Shown here: one piece after another, positions 31,544 through 42,621 of the stretch
Layout of the letters: each line of letters begins with the position of its first letter
How positions within the stretch are numbered: the stretch's first letter is position 1
Origin: Spodoptera frugiperda
Taxonomy: Eukaryota; Arthropoda; Insecta; Lepidoptera; Noctuidae
Direction of reading: 5' to 3'
NCBI RefSeq assembly: GCF_023101765.2
Contig: NC_064227.1
Span: forward strand, 6,271,592 to 6,335,591
Length of the DNA: 64,000 bases
Made by a program: the position numbers and the translations under genes
The notes under the pieces: model-generated
What the model was told of the DNA's origin: nothing
The model's database searches: none
Seen by the model: only the letters and a program-made list of their open reading frames with translations

Positions 31544-32670
31544 TCGGTTAAAAAAGTCTTTCGAAGCACCATGATCAGTAGTCCTAAGAACTGATTAATT
31601 TCTAAAGAATCTAAAAACATAGGTATACCTACTGCAGCAGCAATTCTAAGTAACAAAACGCAATCGGACACCGATAAAGCCATTACAACTAACAACACTA
31701 TTAAAAACAATGGATTTCTTCGAAAATAACCGACGTTTAAAAAAGAAAGGTAATGTGTTAATAATTGTATGTAGAAGCAATGAATCATAGGTACCTGGGT
31801 ACGGGGCCGATAAGCTCGTATTTGCATGACTCATATCGAAACGGGGTCAGTAGATAGTGTCGTTCCCACAATATTGTTTACTATTTGATTTCTTTACTTT
31901 TCTGTGTAGGTACTTTAGTTACGATAGCAGCTTATCGAGGTAGTCCACAAACTGTTCAATGATTGGTTGAAATTAAAGTTCCAAAATATTCCATATCTAA
32001 GGTCTGTTTAAAAGTGGTAGGATAGGTTAGATTGTCCAACTCGATCCTTCCACCAGTCTGTCTAAAGCCTGCGACTCTTCTAGTGTTACGAATGTCCAAA
32101 GCGGGATCGCTAACCATATTAGGTGGTACTTCTATTAGATAGGTAATTAATAAAGTACCTATCTAATAATATGAAAGAAACTGTTGTTTTTGCATATTGC
32201 TGAAATTACATTAATTTCGCATTAAGCTTCTAAGTGGTCACTGCTGACCAAAGGGCTTTCCATATTTTCCTTCACCGTTTATTAGTGGTATCTAAATAAT
32301 CTTAGAGAGTACATATAACTTGGAAAATGTCTCATTAGTACCGGCTGTTGGTAGGTTTCGAGCGCGCATACTCGTACATGAGAAGCGGGCATCTTAAACT
32401 TCCGGACACACCACAACTATATAACAAAGTACATTACGTACTACTGATGTTGATTTACATTCCAATGGCGATTTCATTACCAAACCACTTCACAATATCC
32501 ATCTTAACCTCAAAAATCAAAACACACCTAATTACCAAAGTTCACAGCAACTGTTCCAAACAGCAAACTTTAAACAAAACAATGTTAAACCAACCAAAAT
32601 TCTCCTATTCATCGCAGGATAATAAGTTCAGTGGGGAGTTCGATTATCTGAGAGATAATATCCATTAGAT
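31544..32670. other. unique sequence with small palindrome
   Basis: No gene is recognised. A hairpin TATTAGATAGGTA...TACCTATCTAATA lies at 32135-32170. ORFs at 31495-31834 (minus) and 32348-32668 (plus) show no domain. Confidence 0.4.
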
Positions 32671-32746
32671 AACCTCTTAAAAATGATGAGGAAACCGAGA
32701 CTGCCCTCTAATGAACAATGGAAGATAAGATGGGGGTTAATAAATT
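32671..32746 (+). repeat. CTTAAAAATGAT repeat, copy 1
   Basis: 'cttaaaaatgatgaggaaac', 'ctctaatgaacaatggaaga' and 'gggggttaataaat' recur in order at 33453-33534. Unknown class. Confidence 0.5.
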
Positions 32747-32876
32747 AACTGTTTCGCTTGCTTGCGTCTCTAGGGACTTGGTTCCCGGATCAGGAAAAGT
32801 GTTGTTAAGTGTTTAAATTTTTCTAAAATTTCTTTGTTGCGTAGTGTCTCGTATTTAGTTAAAAGACTGTAGTATG

Positions 32877-33143
32877 ACTGCCTCGTTGGTCAAGTGGTCG
32901 TAAGTGCGACTGCCCGACAAGAGGTCCTGGGTTCGATTCCCGGGTCTGGCAAAGTATTACTGAGGTCTTTTTGTAAATTTTCTCGGAATTGTGTCCAATA
33001 TATTATGGCAATAGGGTCACCACCTATTAGATGGGACTTATCACACAAATGGTGAAAAGTGGGTGTACATTGTACAGCGGCATTACGTGTCGTAATGTGT
33101 ATCCTCTGCCTACCCCTTCGGGGATAAAAGGCGTGGCGTTGAC
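32877..33143 (+). mobile_element. SINE-A copy
   Basis: Complete head (ACTGCCTCGTTGGTCAAGTG, B box GGTTCGATTCC), then 'ttgtgtccaatatattatgg' and 'ctaccccttcggggataaaa'. The body lacks 'cacggagtctgg'. GACTGTAG on both sides (32865-32872, 33146-33153) is a possible short target duplication. Confidence 0.87.
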
Positions 33144-33289
33144 GTGACTGTAGCAAGAAATCTAGATTTGTAATGTAAGGCTATCGAGACTAGTCCGTCT
33201 CATGTTATAGGAGAAATCTCCTATATCCTCCTTGACTGGATTAAGAAAAGTATTATTCAAATTGTTAATGTTTTCAATAACAGTAATAG

Positions 33290-33450
33290 CGCAGAGTCTG
33301 GACTTTAGCGTCCAATACATGCCTATAGGCAAGTCCCCAATTACACAAGACTTAAACTATTAACTAGAAATGACATACCAACCATCAAAGGCAAAACTCG
33401 GCAAAACTTTGGTGCCCGTTCCATAGGATTTACAAAAAGGTGTGACATGA
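33290..33450 (+). mobile_element. decayed SINE-A body
   Basis: 'gcagagtctggactttagcg', 'tccaatacatgcctataggc' and 'ccccaattacacaagactta' follow the SINE-A body order, with an end 'tttacaaaaaggtgtgacat'. It has no head. Confidence 0.5.
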
Positions 33451-33452
33451 TG

Positions 33453-33534
33453 AACCCCTTAAAAATGATAAAGAAAAGCCACGGGGTCTACCCACTAATG
33501 AACAATGGAACGTATTTAGACAGGGTTAATAAAT
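33453..33534 (+). repeat. CTTAAAAATGAT repeat, copy 2
   Basis: 'ccccttaaaaatgataaaga', 'ccactaatgaacaatggaac' and 'cagggttaataaat' match 32671-32746. Confidence 0.5.
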
Positions 33535-33744
33535 AGGGGTGGTTGTGAAGCTGTTTCTCACTGCAACCCCTACCCACAGCTAAGTGAGAATGAAGTGAAT
33601 TAATTGAATCAATTTTGTATTCCACTCGAGCTGTACCGTAAGAGAACTACTTAGATTAAGAAAAGCAATATGTAGGCGATTAGTGTTTTGTATAGATGGG
33701 GTATTGGACTTGATCTTTGGTTTAGAAACTATAATTTTAACTAT

Positions 33745-33905
33745 AGTGGATACTCTACTAGTTTCAAGTCATGTTGAGGACTCATAATCGTTAGCAGTGT
33801 GCGCAAAAAACAGACGAGTGGGCACCGCGCAAGCAACTGGTTACTCGATACTACTTCTACTCATAGTTAAGTGTCCCTGGTGTAGTCTGAAACTAGAAAA
33901 TACCA
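33745..33905. repeat. PAL family, decayed
   Basis: 'ctctactagtttcaagtcat' (33757 on) and 'gtagtctgaaactag' (to about 33897) are the two facing arms around 'cagtgtgcgcaaaaaacaga'. Confidence 0.5.
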
Positions 33906-34256
33906 CTATCGCTATGTATCCTAATAAAATTACAAGAAAAAGTCATACAACTAACACACCTACAAAACTATACAGAAAAATTGAATACCTTTGTTTCCGG
34001 AGTAGGTAAAGAAAGCCTCATTATCATATACAGCATGATTATTTGGGTCATCAAAAAAAACTCACAAGCTGACTGTGCGATGACAAATCAGATGCATATG
34101 TGAATTCTAAGATCGTCACTAGTCACTACTTAAAATTCTGACAACGAAATATCGTGGTCAGTAATCTTAACTAATGATGCTAATACAACCGCAAACCGAA
34201 TTTCTAGTATTGCTTATTCAGAAGTATGAATCATTTTTATACCTATATATATATCT
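33906..34256. other. unique sequence
   Basis: Nothing recognisable is seen. Confidence 0.4.
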
Positions 34257-34592
34257 TCACGCCTTTTATCCCCGAAGGAGTAGGCAGAGGTGCACACTGC
34301 ACATTACATATAGCACAGAATGTCATTGTACAATGTACACTTTTCACAATTTATGTTGGAAGTCCCATGTAATAGGTGGTGACCCTATTGCCGTATACTG
34401 GACACAATTCGGTCTGTGATAAACCTATTGTCATATTATATCGGGCACGTTTCCAGATTTCATGCTACTACTGAGAAATTTTCGAAAAAATGAAAAAAAA
34501 AAATCCCAGCAGTACTTCGCTCGACCTGGGAATCGAACCCGAGACCCTTTGCCTGGCAGTCGCACTTGCAACCACTCGGCCAACGAGGCAGT
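34257..34592 (-). mobile_element. SINE-A copy, complete
   Basis: The minus-strand head is 34592 down to about 34515 ('ccaacgaggcagt', 'gaatcgaacccgagaccc'). The body 'tgtcattgtacaatgtacac' and 'ggtggtgaccctattgccgt' ends at 'tcacgccttttatccccga'. It includes a repeated 'aaacctattgtcatattata' segment beside the normal 'ccctattgccgtatactgga', a small internal duplication. Two small plus-strand ORFs here are spurious. Confidence 0.87.
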
Positions 34593-34867
34593 CACAAGTC
34601 AAGTATGAATCATTCGCTTCGAAATCAATGTTCACACCTAAATTGTCCAGTTTTTGCTCGATAGAGACCTATTGTTGTGGTTTCAAGGAAACATGAATCT
34701 ATTGAAGCAATTTGACTGTGGTAATAGATGTATGGAAATTATAGTGATTTGGGTGTGAGTTAGATTAACTTCTTGGGTGGGTTTTACACTTATGATTAAT
34801 GTAATTGAACTATTATTTGGTAGGATGTAATCTACTGAAGATACGCTTATAAGGAAGTCGAAGTTTA
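34593..34867. other. unique sequence
   Basis: Nothing recognisable is seen. Confidence 0.35.
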
Positions 34868-34967
34868 CAGGTTTTTTTATGGTATAGGGGGCAAACAAGC
34901 AGACGGGTAAGCGATCAGCGCCGCCCATTGACACCCGCAACACCAGAGGAGTCACAGGTGCGTTGAG
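34868..34967 (+). mobile_element. Rep-B2 variant fragment
   Basis: 'tttttttatggtataggggg', 'caaacaagcagacgggtaag' and 'caacaccagaggagtcacag': a sub-type of Rep-B with 'gataggggg' and 'gagtcacaggtgcg'. Other copies are at 44668, 59191 and (minus) 40530. Confidence 0.7.
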
Positions 34968-35380
34968 TTAATAGTGAGGAGGCTAGAATCGTGACGTGTG
35001 CATGACAAGAGCCTATAAGCCGTCATTAAACTTGTATTAATCAAGAAAATGACAAACGTTATAACTAAAAAAATCGGCTTACTTCAAGTAAATACATGAT
35101 CTCTTCCCATTCGATCAATGTCAAAGATTGGCATCAGTGTTTTACTAGGAGTCACTGCCGCTCATACATCACTAAACGCAGTATATTTGCTAACCCATTA
35201 ATCAACCAGAGAGTTCCAATAGAATTCACTGGAAACTTCACTCGAGTCAAATAATAGCATCTAATTACAAATAACTATAAACTTCTTCAGATGACTTCTC
35301 TAATTCCCATTACCTTCAAAACAGAAGAAAAGACAAATTTACAACCACCATTTTGTTTAACAATCCACATTTAAAATTGA
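34968..35380. other. unique sequence
   Basis: Nothing recognisable is seen. Confidence 0.4.
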
Positions 35381-35650
35381 ACTGCCTCGTTGGTCGAGTG
35401 CCGGACAAGGGGTCTCGGGTTCGATTCCCGGGTTGGGCAAAGTATTACTGGGCTTTTTTTCGAATTTTCGAAAATTTCTCAGTATTAGCACGGAGCTTGG
35501 AATTGTGTCCAGTATGTGGCAATAGGCTCACCCCTTATTACATGGGACTTATAACACAAATGGTGAAAAGTGTACATTGTATAGCGACATTACGTGCCGT
35601 AAAGTGCACCTCTGCCTACCCCTTCGGGGATAAAAGGCGTGACGTTGTGT
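35381..35650 (+). mobile_element. SINE-A copy with head deletion
   Basis: The head reads ACTGCCTCGTTGGTCGAGTG then directly 'ccggacaaggggtctcgggt', losing about 17 bases between A and B boxes. The rest is intact through 'ctaccccttcggggataaaa' and 'ggcgtgacgttgtgt'. The 102-codon ORF is a SINE translation. Confidence 0.88.
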
Positions 35651-36124
35651 TAAAAAATTAAACTTTAACGGTCAACCAAACAAGGAACATAATCGGAGTT
35701 AAATCCTATTACTTAGTTTAACCTAAGTTCAATAATAATCTGCAGTATCGTTAAACGCGTTTACCAATTACTCGTTTACTTCTTAAGTGTAATGGCAGTC
35801 TACTTAACCGGATTATAATTAAACGGATAACCTTTAAGGTCGGTTTATAGATAGGAAGCCTTAGGTGAGGTGGAGCCTAAATCGAAATGGTTTTCTTTCA
35901 CTTTAAAAGCTTGTTAAAGAGATTAAATATATCGATGTTGTTTTTAATTGAGTATAATGTTAAGTAATTGATTTAGTAAATTTTGGGTGAAGAATATACC
36001 TTTTTTAGGAAGTTTAATTATGTGTAGCAGTTGTGATTTACCGATATTTTGTTTTGTTTTAATGATAAACAGAAAAGTATTTCCTTCTTATATTGTACCG
36101 TGGACGGAATCCCCAATTTGGAGA
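35651..36124. other. AT-rich unique sequence
   Basis: No gene is recognised. Confidence 0.4.
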
Positions 36125-36275
36125 TTTTTCAGTTGTAGCACGGAGTCTGGAATTTTGCCCAGTATATGGCAATAGGCTCACCTCCTATTATACGGGACTT
36201 ATAACACAAATGGTGAAAAGTGGGTGTACATTAAGGGCCGTAATGTGTACCTCTGCCTACCCCTACGGGGATTAT
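36125..36275 (+). mobile_element. SINE-A body, headless
   Basis: It starts 'ttttcagttgtagcacggag' and continues to 'ctctgcctacccctacgggg'. The tRNA-like head is absent, so it is a 5'-truncated copy. Confidence 0.85.
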
Positions 36276-36520
36276 TGCGAAGTTAATGACTACTTAGAAT
36301 TATATAGTTCAAACACTTTATTTGCTCTTCATAAAGAAGAGTGAAAAGCATAAGGATTATCCTCATAATCAAGACTAATTAAATTAAATAACTAATTCAT
36401 TTTCATTTCCGATCAGTGTCAGCGACCAACATAATCATACCTCGGCAAAGAATCGACGATCAATTTAATCAGCGGATTATTGTGCCATCGGCTTAAGTAG
36501 AGGTCACACTGATGGCGATT
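36276..36520. other. unique sequence
   Basis: Nothing recognisable is seen. Confidence 0.35.
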
Positions 36521-36590
36521 GAGCGAGCAACGATTCGAGCGAGCAACGAGTTGAGCGAGCAACGAATCGAGCGAGCAACGAGTCGAGCGT
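36521..36590. repeat. 16-bp minisatellite, about 4.4 units
   Basis: Four consecutive units GAGCGAGCAACGAxTx (36521-36536, 36537-36552, 36553-36568, 36569-36584) plus a partial unit. The units differ only in their last three bases. The period is not a multiple of three, so it is not a coding repeat. Confidence 0.92.
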
Positions 36591-36880
36591 CCATTGTTTC
36601 ATTGCTTTCCATTGCTTTTTGTATCTGTGACATGGTTTATATCTGTATTTCGTGACGTGTACTTTAATATGATATGAAGAAAATTATCTGAATTACGTTA
36701 TAAATGAAATAAGTGCATTTAAGGGGTTTTCTTACGATTTTCCTTACCTACAGACTTATTACCACTTTAACACTGACAATGGGGCAACGATTTTCTAAAT
36801 ATAAAAAAAAAAACAATAAAAATGTGTCCTAGTACTGTGCTAATTCCTGAAGTATCAGGAAACTAGGGAGTCCTAAACCG
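36591..36880. other. AT-rich unique sequence
   Basis: Nothing recognisable is seen. Confidence 0.35.
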
Positions 36881-36884
36881 GAAC

Positions 36885-37030
36885 TGTGAACTACCTAGAG
36901 GGTTTACCGGGGCTCCGGCTCGAAAAGCAGGAGTAGGAACGCGGTGGTTTTTAGTCAGTAAGAGTCTGACACTCCCTCTCGTCTTGCTCAAGGCGGGAGA
37001 AGTCATTGGACGATTTTCCCCTTAAAAAAA
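36885..37030 (+). mobile_element. R1-tail short copy
   Basis: 'actacctagagggtttaccg', 'gggctccggctcgaaaagca', 'ggagtaggaacgcggtggtt' and 'caaggcgggagaagtcattg', with an A-rich end. Confidence 0.87.
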
Positions 37031-38040
37031 GGAAGTGCTATTATTAAAATCTAATACCTCGACCATCCTCCATAACTATAAAGCCAAGAACACAAAGCAT
37101 GCTCGTTTTGCCTACTCATTCACGAGCCGGTGGTGTGGCCTACCCTTTAAACTGTGGTCAATAAAACCTGCTATGCAATTGGCTAATTGCAAACACAGCC
37201 CACGATATCCAACAAGCTAGGACATATCGATATAATAATAAATAATTCAAAAGCATTGCCGCGAAAATGCCAGATTAAATCGAACAAATCCAACAATAGT
37301 ATTAATGTTACCATATTCTGGCGGGAATGGAGTAGTGTTGCCATCATTGTGGGGAGCTTAGGACAGTTTTATACACTCTTGATTTTTTTTTGTAATCGGT
37401 TTTATAGATTATGTTTTTATTATAATTGAATTGTTGCTTTTGTAAAATGTTTGAATTAAAAGTTTCGTTAGCTATTTCTTTGTTAAATATGATATTTATT
37501 TTATAGTCTTAAAGAAGCAGAATAAACTATGATTATTTATTTATATTTGGCCATGATCGTCCTACTGTAGGTAGGGCGAAGTCTCTGTACCCTCCTTCCA
37601 CTCTTGATGAATGTTGGAGAAAATTAAAGTACTTACGTTATTTTAACAGGACATTGAGTTGTTAAAATTCTTATTTTAAAGAAATATTAACTATATTGTT
37701 TCACTGTAAATCTTCGCTCGTGTACCATTGTAGTAAACGCCAATGACATAGATAACAAAAGTAGGACAAGATTTACCTACCCCATTATATTATGAATATA
37801 TAACATACCTATATAGGTGTCTAAGTACCTCACATATCCGCCTACATCACTCAGGGAAAAGAGCATCATCTTATTACGTTATTTACGTGAGTTCATATCC
37901 ATTAGACAGTCTGAAAATATGACTTTATTAGGTATACATAGCTATAATAAGGCTCAAAAGTACTACCGTACTGCCATTGACCCAATTAATTTAATGATTA
38001 TATCAGCCCCAAAACGTCCACTGCTTACGTCTCCGAGCGA
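37031..38040. other. AT-rich unique block
   Basis: Several 60-84-codon ORFs have no motif. No gene or repeat family is recognised. Confidence 0.4.
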
Positions 38041-38047
38041 CTTAAAG

Positions 38048-38205
38048 ATTCCGGAGCTGCGGACTACCTAACGGTTTTACCGGGGCTCCGGCTCGAAAAG
38101 CAGCAGTAGGAACGGGGTGGTTTTTAGTCAGCAAAAGCCTGACACTACCCCTCCACTCACCCAATGCGGTAGAAGACATAGTATGATTTTCTCCCCTTAA
38201 AAAAT
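38048..38205 (+). mobile_element. R1-tail short copy
   Basis: 'gattccggagctgcggacta', 'cctaacggttttaccggggc', 'tccggctcgaaaagcagcag' and 'taggaacggggtggttttta', with a diverged end 'aatgcggtagaagacatagt'. The 84-codon ORF upstream runs into it. Confidence 0.85.
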
Positions 38206-38500
38206 GCGACTCAAAAATCATTGAAAGCGACCTGTACCAGCTCTCTGCCCTAGCTAGTCACTAGTCATTTACTGTAATTTCATAATAGATTTTTTTACAA
38301 AACAATATCAGATAGATAATTTTATTACATTAAAATAAAAATTAATGACAAACTAAAGAAAATAATCCTTAAATCAATTACGGAAAGTACTTAGCAACAT
38401 TAATATCATGGTTACCACAATGCCATGTCCAATCCAATCGCATTACCATACGGGCTTATGGTAGAAAAATACTGATTTAAACAGGTATTTTTACAAGTAC
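38206..38500. other. unique sequence
   Basis: Nothing recognisable is seen. Confidence 0.35.
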
Positions 38501-38521
38501 GGATAAACAGCAATACATTAG

Positions 38522-39011
38522 CCGTGTCTGTTGTTGAGTGATTGTGAGCTACTGCTGAGGAGAGGGACTTTGGATTCGATTCTCGAGTCAGAGAGAAATG
38601 TTATGTGATTCCACTCACTCAAACTAACTCACGTAAATATTTGAGAAATGCTCTACCAGTTTCAAGTCATACCAAGATTGATAAAAACAAAATTTAAATT
38701 AAGTAAAAATCACAGTTTACTCACGTACATTAATTGAGAAAAGCTCTACTAGTTTCGAGTCACAGAGGGACTCTTTATCATGAGCAGCGTGCGCAGACGT
38801 TTCTCCATGAATGTACGTGAGTAAACCGTGATTTTTAGTTAATTTAGGAACCTAATATATTAAATTATTGCTAGAAGGCCACACAATCTAGATAACTTAA
38901 AGTAAGTATTAGATTTCATATTTCCTGCACTTCTTCTCTCAAAGAAACAACAATGTTAATGACACATTAAGCATGTATTTATTCAAACATAACCTATCTC
39001 ATTATATACCT
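38522..39011 (+). mobile_element. composite element: tRNA-like head plus PAL module
   Basis: It begins with a tRNA-like segment ('ttgttgagtgattgtgagct', 'ggactttggattcgattctc') and is followed at 38615-38660 by a small PAL fragment. A full PAL unit follows at 38700-38850 ('tttactcacgtacattaatt', 'ctctactagtttcgagtcac', 'catgaatgtacgtgagtaaa'). The interval is bracketed by 21-bp near-identical direct repeats GGATAAACAG(C/T)AATACATTAG (38501-38521, 39012-39032), which look like a target duplication. Confidence 0.6.
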
Positions 39012-39289
39012 GGATAAACAGTAATACATTAGTTTCTCAAAACAGTGTAGTTATGAGACAAAGTGACGTCATCGTGTGGGTTCCGTACCTATTTGAATAT
39101 GAAATAGTGTGGTAATCATTGCATGGATTTTGTTTTGCAATTGCATTGGTAATGAGGGAAGGAGTGGACTGAGGGAATATTCCAAGAGTGATTGTGAGGG
39201 ATATCGTGTGAATACTAGAATAATATAATTTATTGCTGCGGTTTCTAGGTTCATTTTAGCTTGTATTATACTATATACTTTTTTATTAT

Positions 39290-39418
39290 ATGAAGCTGAA
39301 GAGTCTGTTAGTTTGTTTGAACGCGCTTATCTCTGGAATTACTGGTCAGATTTGAGAAATATTTTTTGTGTTGCATAGTCCATTTATTGAGAAAGGTTAT
39401 ATATAACAATTAACTAAA
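39290..39418 (+). repeat. GCTGAAGAG repeat
   Basis: 'tgaagctgaagagtctgtta', 'gtttgaacgcgcttatctct', 'aattactggtcagatttgag' and 'ccatttattgagaaaggtta' match 16690-16815. Confidence 0.65.
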
Positions 39419-39424
39419 AACAAG

Positions 39425-39590
39425 AGTATAGTCACGTAAATACACATATTGAGAAAAGCTCAACTAGTTTTGAGTCACAGAGGGACTCTTCATTATGAGC
39501 AGCGTTCGCAGACGCCGCTTTACGTGAGTCAACCGTTGTTTTAAGTTAATTCAGTATGTCTCACGATAGTTATTATAAAAATATTCATAC
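39425..39590 (+). repeat. PAL family copy
   Basis: 'agaaaagctcaactagtttt', 'gagtcacagagggactcttc', 'gcagcgttcgcagacgccgc' and 'ttcagtatgtctcacgatag'. It has a single arm with the common tail. Confidence 0.6.
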
Positions 39591-40529
39591 TTGACATAGT
39601 AAGTAGGTTAAGTTTTCTTTTGAAAACTACTTAGGTACCACGTATGAAAGCCGTTCAGAATCCGACACAATGGGAAAGCTTACATACCTCTGTACATATG
39701 TAATATGTACCTTTGTTACATAATTTTGTCGCCCTATTATATACAAGGTGCACTGTTCGTCAAAGGAATGAGAAATATGAATTTCACTCCATATTTTGTA
39801 AAAGTTTTGACGTCATTTGTGAATGAGTAAAATTATTTATTAGTACTTGAGATTACCAATCGGGCAACCATCGTGGATGTCTATAGTACCAACTCAAATA
39901 TCATACATTTAGAACATATCACACTTTAGCGGCACTGCTCCAACCTAGCGATAAACTTGTCATTTAAAATTTAACATTAAATCTTATGTCATATGATATA
40001 TTTTGTAACGTTAATAGACAAACAGCGCGCTGCCAGCGTGCAGACAGCGCGCTTACAACTTTTTGTTTTTTTTCAAAGCAAAAACGCCGTGGCGTTTCAG
40101 TGCCGTTTATGTGTGCGATAATCCTTATAGACCGACTAGCAGCGCTCTCTGATTAACCTAAACCTTAAACTCGTGGAAAACTAACTAATAATTTCCATCA
40201 CAAACAACTTATTATTTAAAACGAAAACAAACAACTTTTACCTACAATAAAGAGCTAATCTTTTTTCCTTATACTTGAAAAAAAAACAAAAGATTGTATA
40301 AAATAGAATCTAGAAGAGCTAGCACGTGCCGAGAGGGCGTGGATCAATGTTCTCGATTCGAGTTTTGTTTTTCTTTTGTATAACGTTCTTTGACACTACT
40401 TGTAGACTAGTTTCCACTGTTTTTATTATATGATTTAACTAAATATTCGTAGTTTTAGAATATAGACGTAACATAATGGTAGGCTTCGTAACCCTCTTTC
40501 CAACCTTTAAGACAGGAGCGTACGTTGGT
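39591..40529. other. unique block with GC-rich inverted stretch
   Basis: At about 40022-40110, 'acagcgcgctgccagcgtgc' and 'agacagcgcgct', then the palindromic 'aaacgccgtggcgtttc', form local dyads of unknown origin. No gene is recognised. Confidence 0.4.
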
Positions 40530-40632
40530 AAAGGCCGGTGCTGTGACTCCTTTGGTTTTGCGCGTGTCCATGGGCGATGCTGATCGCTTACCATCAGCTG
40601 AACTGTGTGCTCGTTTGCCCCCTATTCTATAA
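40530..40632 (-). mobile_element. Rep-B2 fragment
   Basis: 'gtgctgtgactcctttggtt', 'gtgtccatgggcgatgctga' and 'gctcgtttgccccctattct'. A degenerate SINE-A end ('gaggggtaggcaaagatgta') abuts it at 40641-40680. Confidence 0.7.
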
Positions 40633-41254
40633 TAAAAATCCTGAGGGGTAGGCAAAGATGTAATACCCAGTTTTCACCAGTTGAGTCTCATGTGATTGTC
40701 GTTAAGCTTACTGTTATAAACCACACTTCGTGTGTGATTACTGATATTTGTTCTTGAATAACCATTAATAAAAAAGATCTAGGATCCCTAAGAAGAACTA
40801 CAATAGTACGTTACTGCAACTTTAATCCATTAAATACTTCAAGTTTTAATCACACAGAAACAAAAGTCCTGTACCCACAACACAACAAAATACAACACAT
40901 TTCTTAAAACAAACCTATATGCCACTCAACAGGCATACTGCATTCAATTCCTAGCCTACCCTAGGCGACCTAGCCTTATCTAGAAATCTAAGTCAACACG
41001 GATGAACTGGCAATCACTTAATGGTGCTAGAATACTCTGGATACTGTAGTCTTGGGATTTTGAATGAAGAGTACGATCCGACTGTGAGTAGCCATATTGT
41101 TTGGTTAAGATATTGAGATTGGGTATTGTGATTTTTTTATGTATATTTTTGTTGTTGTTGTGTGCGTTTTTATTATGTTGTGAAGTATATATGTATATAA
41201 CAGAATTATGTTGTAGGGAAAAGAGATATATAAACTGTCTAAAATACAATAAAA
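40633..41254. other. unique sequence
   Basis: No gene is recognised. Overlapping ORFs near 40980-41301 have no motif. Confidence 0.35.
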
Positions 41255-41347
41255 CTAGCTACTACCGTGTGGTTTCACTCGCTCTGCTCGGGTTCTTTTG
41301 ATCATAGCGTGATGTTTTATAGCCTTCCTCGATAAATAGAAGAATTT
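41255..41347 (-). repeat. GCTGAAGAG-type repeat, end piece
   Basis: 'ctactaccgtgtggtttcac', 'agcgtgatgttttatagcct' and 'tcctcgataaatagaaga' are the reverse of the 'tctatcgaggaaggctataaaacatcacgct' part. Confidence 0.55.
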
Positions 41348-41379
41348 TCGAAATCGACTTCACTTGACTTGACTTTGCC

Positions 41380-41598
41380 AGCGGCTTCGCCCACGTTTCC
41401 CGTGGGATAAAATCCTATCCTATGCTATGTTTATACTATATCTACCTATACTCTTATCACCTAAGTCAGCTCATACCCTGTCTGTATGTATACCAAATTT
41501 CATCAAAATCCGTTCAGTAGTTTCAGCGTGATTGACGGACAAACATTAAAACATCCAAACAAACAAACGTTCACATTTATAATATTATGTAGTGTGAT
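41380..41598 (+). mobile_element. RTE-like LINE 3' tail
   Basis: 'tgccagcggcttcgcccacg', 'tttcccgtgggataaaatcc', 'accaaatttcatcaaaatcc' and 'gttcagtagtttcagcgtga', ending 'tttataatattatgtagtg'. It is the fullest copy of this family in the window. Confidence 0.7.
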
Positions 41599-41925
41599 AA
41601 ACAATTTTACGTCTATCATAGAGTGTCGATCTCTATGGTCCGCTGGTCAAAGACTATAAAATGTTGGATATTTTTACGAGGCCATTATTGATAAGAATTC
41701 TCCATGTATTTTAGTGGAATAGATACATTCTATGATGTTATGAATAAACATAAAATTAAATATTTGTTTCATTTTTATTAATTTGATTTCATAAAATCAT
41801 GAAAGTGTGACTATCTATTTAATTCCCTATCCAAGCAAATTATTACTATGTTTATGCGTTTTATTCCAAAACTAACAGTAGCAGCACAATATACACTTAG
41901 GAGCAAAGAAAGGGAGCCACTAGCG

Positions 41926-42610
41926 TTTTTAGGGTTCCGTAGCCAAATGGCAAAAAACGGAACCCTTATAGATTCGTCATGTCTGTCTGTCTGTCTGTCC
42001 GTCTGTCCGTCTGTCCGTCTGTCCGTCTGTCCGTCCGTCCGTATGTCACAGCCATTTATTTCCGAAACTGTTGGGCCTACATAGTTGAAACTTTGTAAGA
42101 TGGTGTATTTCGGTAACCGCTATTAGAATTTTGAATAAAAATTAATAAATTTAAAAATTAAAGGGGGCACACCATACATGGAACTGATTCAAAAAAAATT
42201 TTTTTTCAGCTTACATATCCGTGATGGGTGTCTATGGATAGGTCTTTAAAAAAGACATTAAGGTTCCTAAAACCACTTTTCGTCAAAATCAATCGTTTGA
42301 AAGTTAGACGCTTCCAAAGTGGAAAAATGTGTGTCCCCCCCCCTCTAACTTTTAAAATAAGAGAGTGAGGAATCTAAAAAAAATATATGCTGTAGATTTT
42401 AATGGAAACTTTCAACGAAAATTGGTTTGAACGAGATATCATTATTAGTTTTTAAGAAATAAAACATTTTCAAAAACCGCAAATATAACTTTGTCGTTCA
42501 TACAAACACTATGCAAAACCAAGTTATTTTATAACTTTGATATTATGTCATCTACTTGCTGCTACGGAACCCTTCATGGGCGAGTCCGACTCGCACTTGG
42601 CCGGTTTTTA
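41926..42610 (+). mobile_element. GGTTCCGTA/GGCCGGTTTTT repeat, apparently full length
   Basis: The left end is 'TTTTTAGGGTTCCGTAGCC' with 'aaaaacggaacccttata'. The right end is 'CTACGGAACCCTTCATGGGC' with 'gagtccgactcgcacttggc' and 'cggttttt'. These ends carry a GGTTCCGTA / TACGGAACC inverted pair. The family is common in moth genomes, and I recall no coding version with confidence. The interior holds a TCTG/TCCG microsatellite. The 78-codon ORF is a translation of it. Confidence 0.75.
41979..42043. repeat. TCTG/TCCG microsatellite
   Basis: 'tgtctgtctgtctgtccgtctgtccg...' is an alternating tetranucleotide run inside the GTTCCGTA repeat. It is part of that family's structure. Confidence 0.9.
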
Positions 42611-42621
42611 TTTTTCCTTTC

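Noticed and set aside
31495..31827. 110-codon minus-strand ORF rich in Phe and Leu, resembling a membrane protein
   Set aside because: Hydrophobicity comes from AT-rich and GAAA-type simple sequence. No conserved motif.
36521..36590. CRISPR-like array
   Set aside because: Units are directly adjacent without spacers, and the context is an animal genome. It is a minisatellite.
37817..38071. 84-codon plus-strand ORF
   Set aside because: Its end runs into an R1-tail copy and the rest has no motif.
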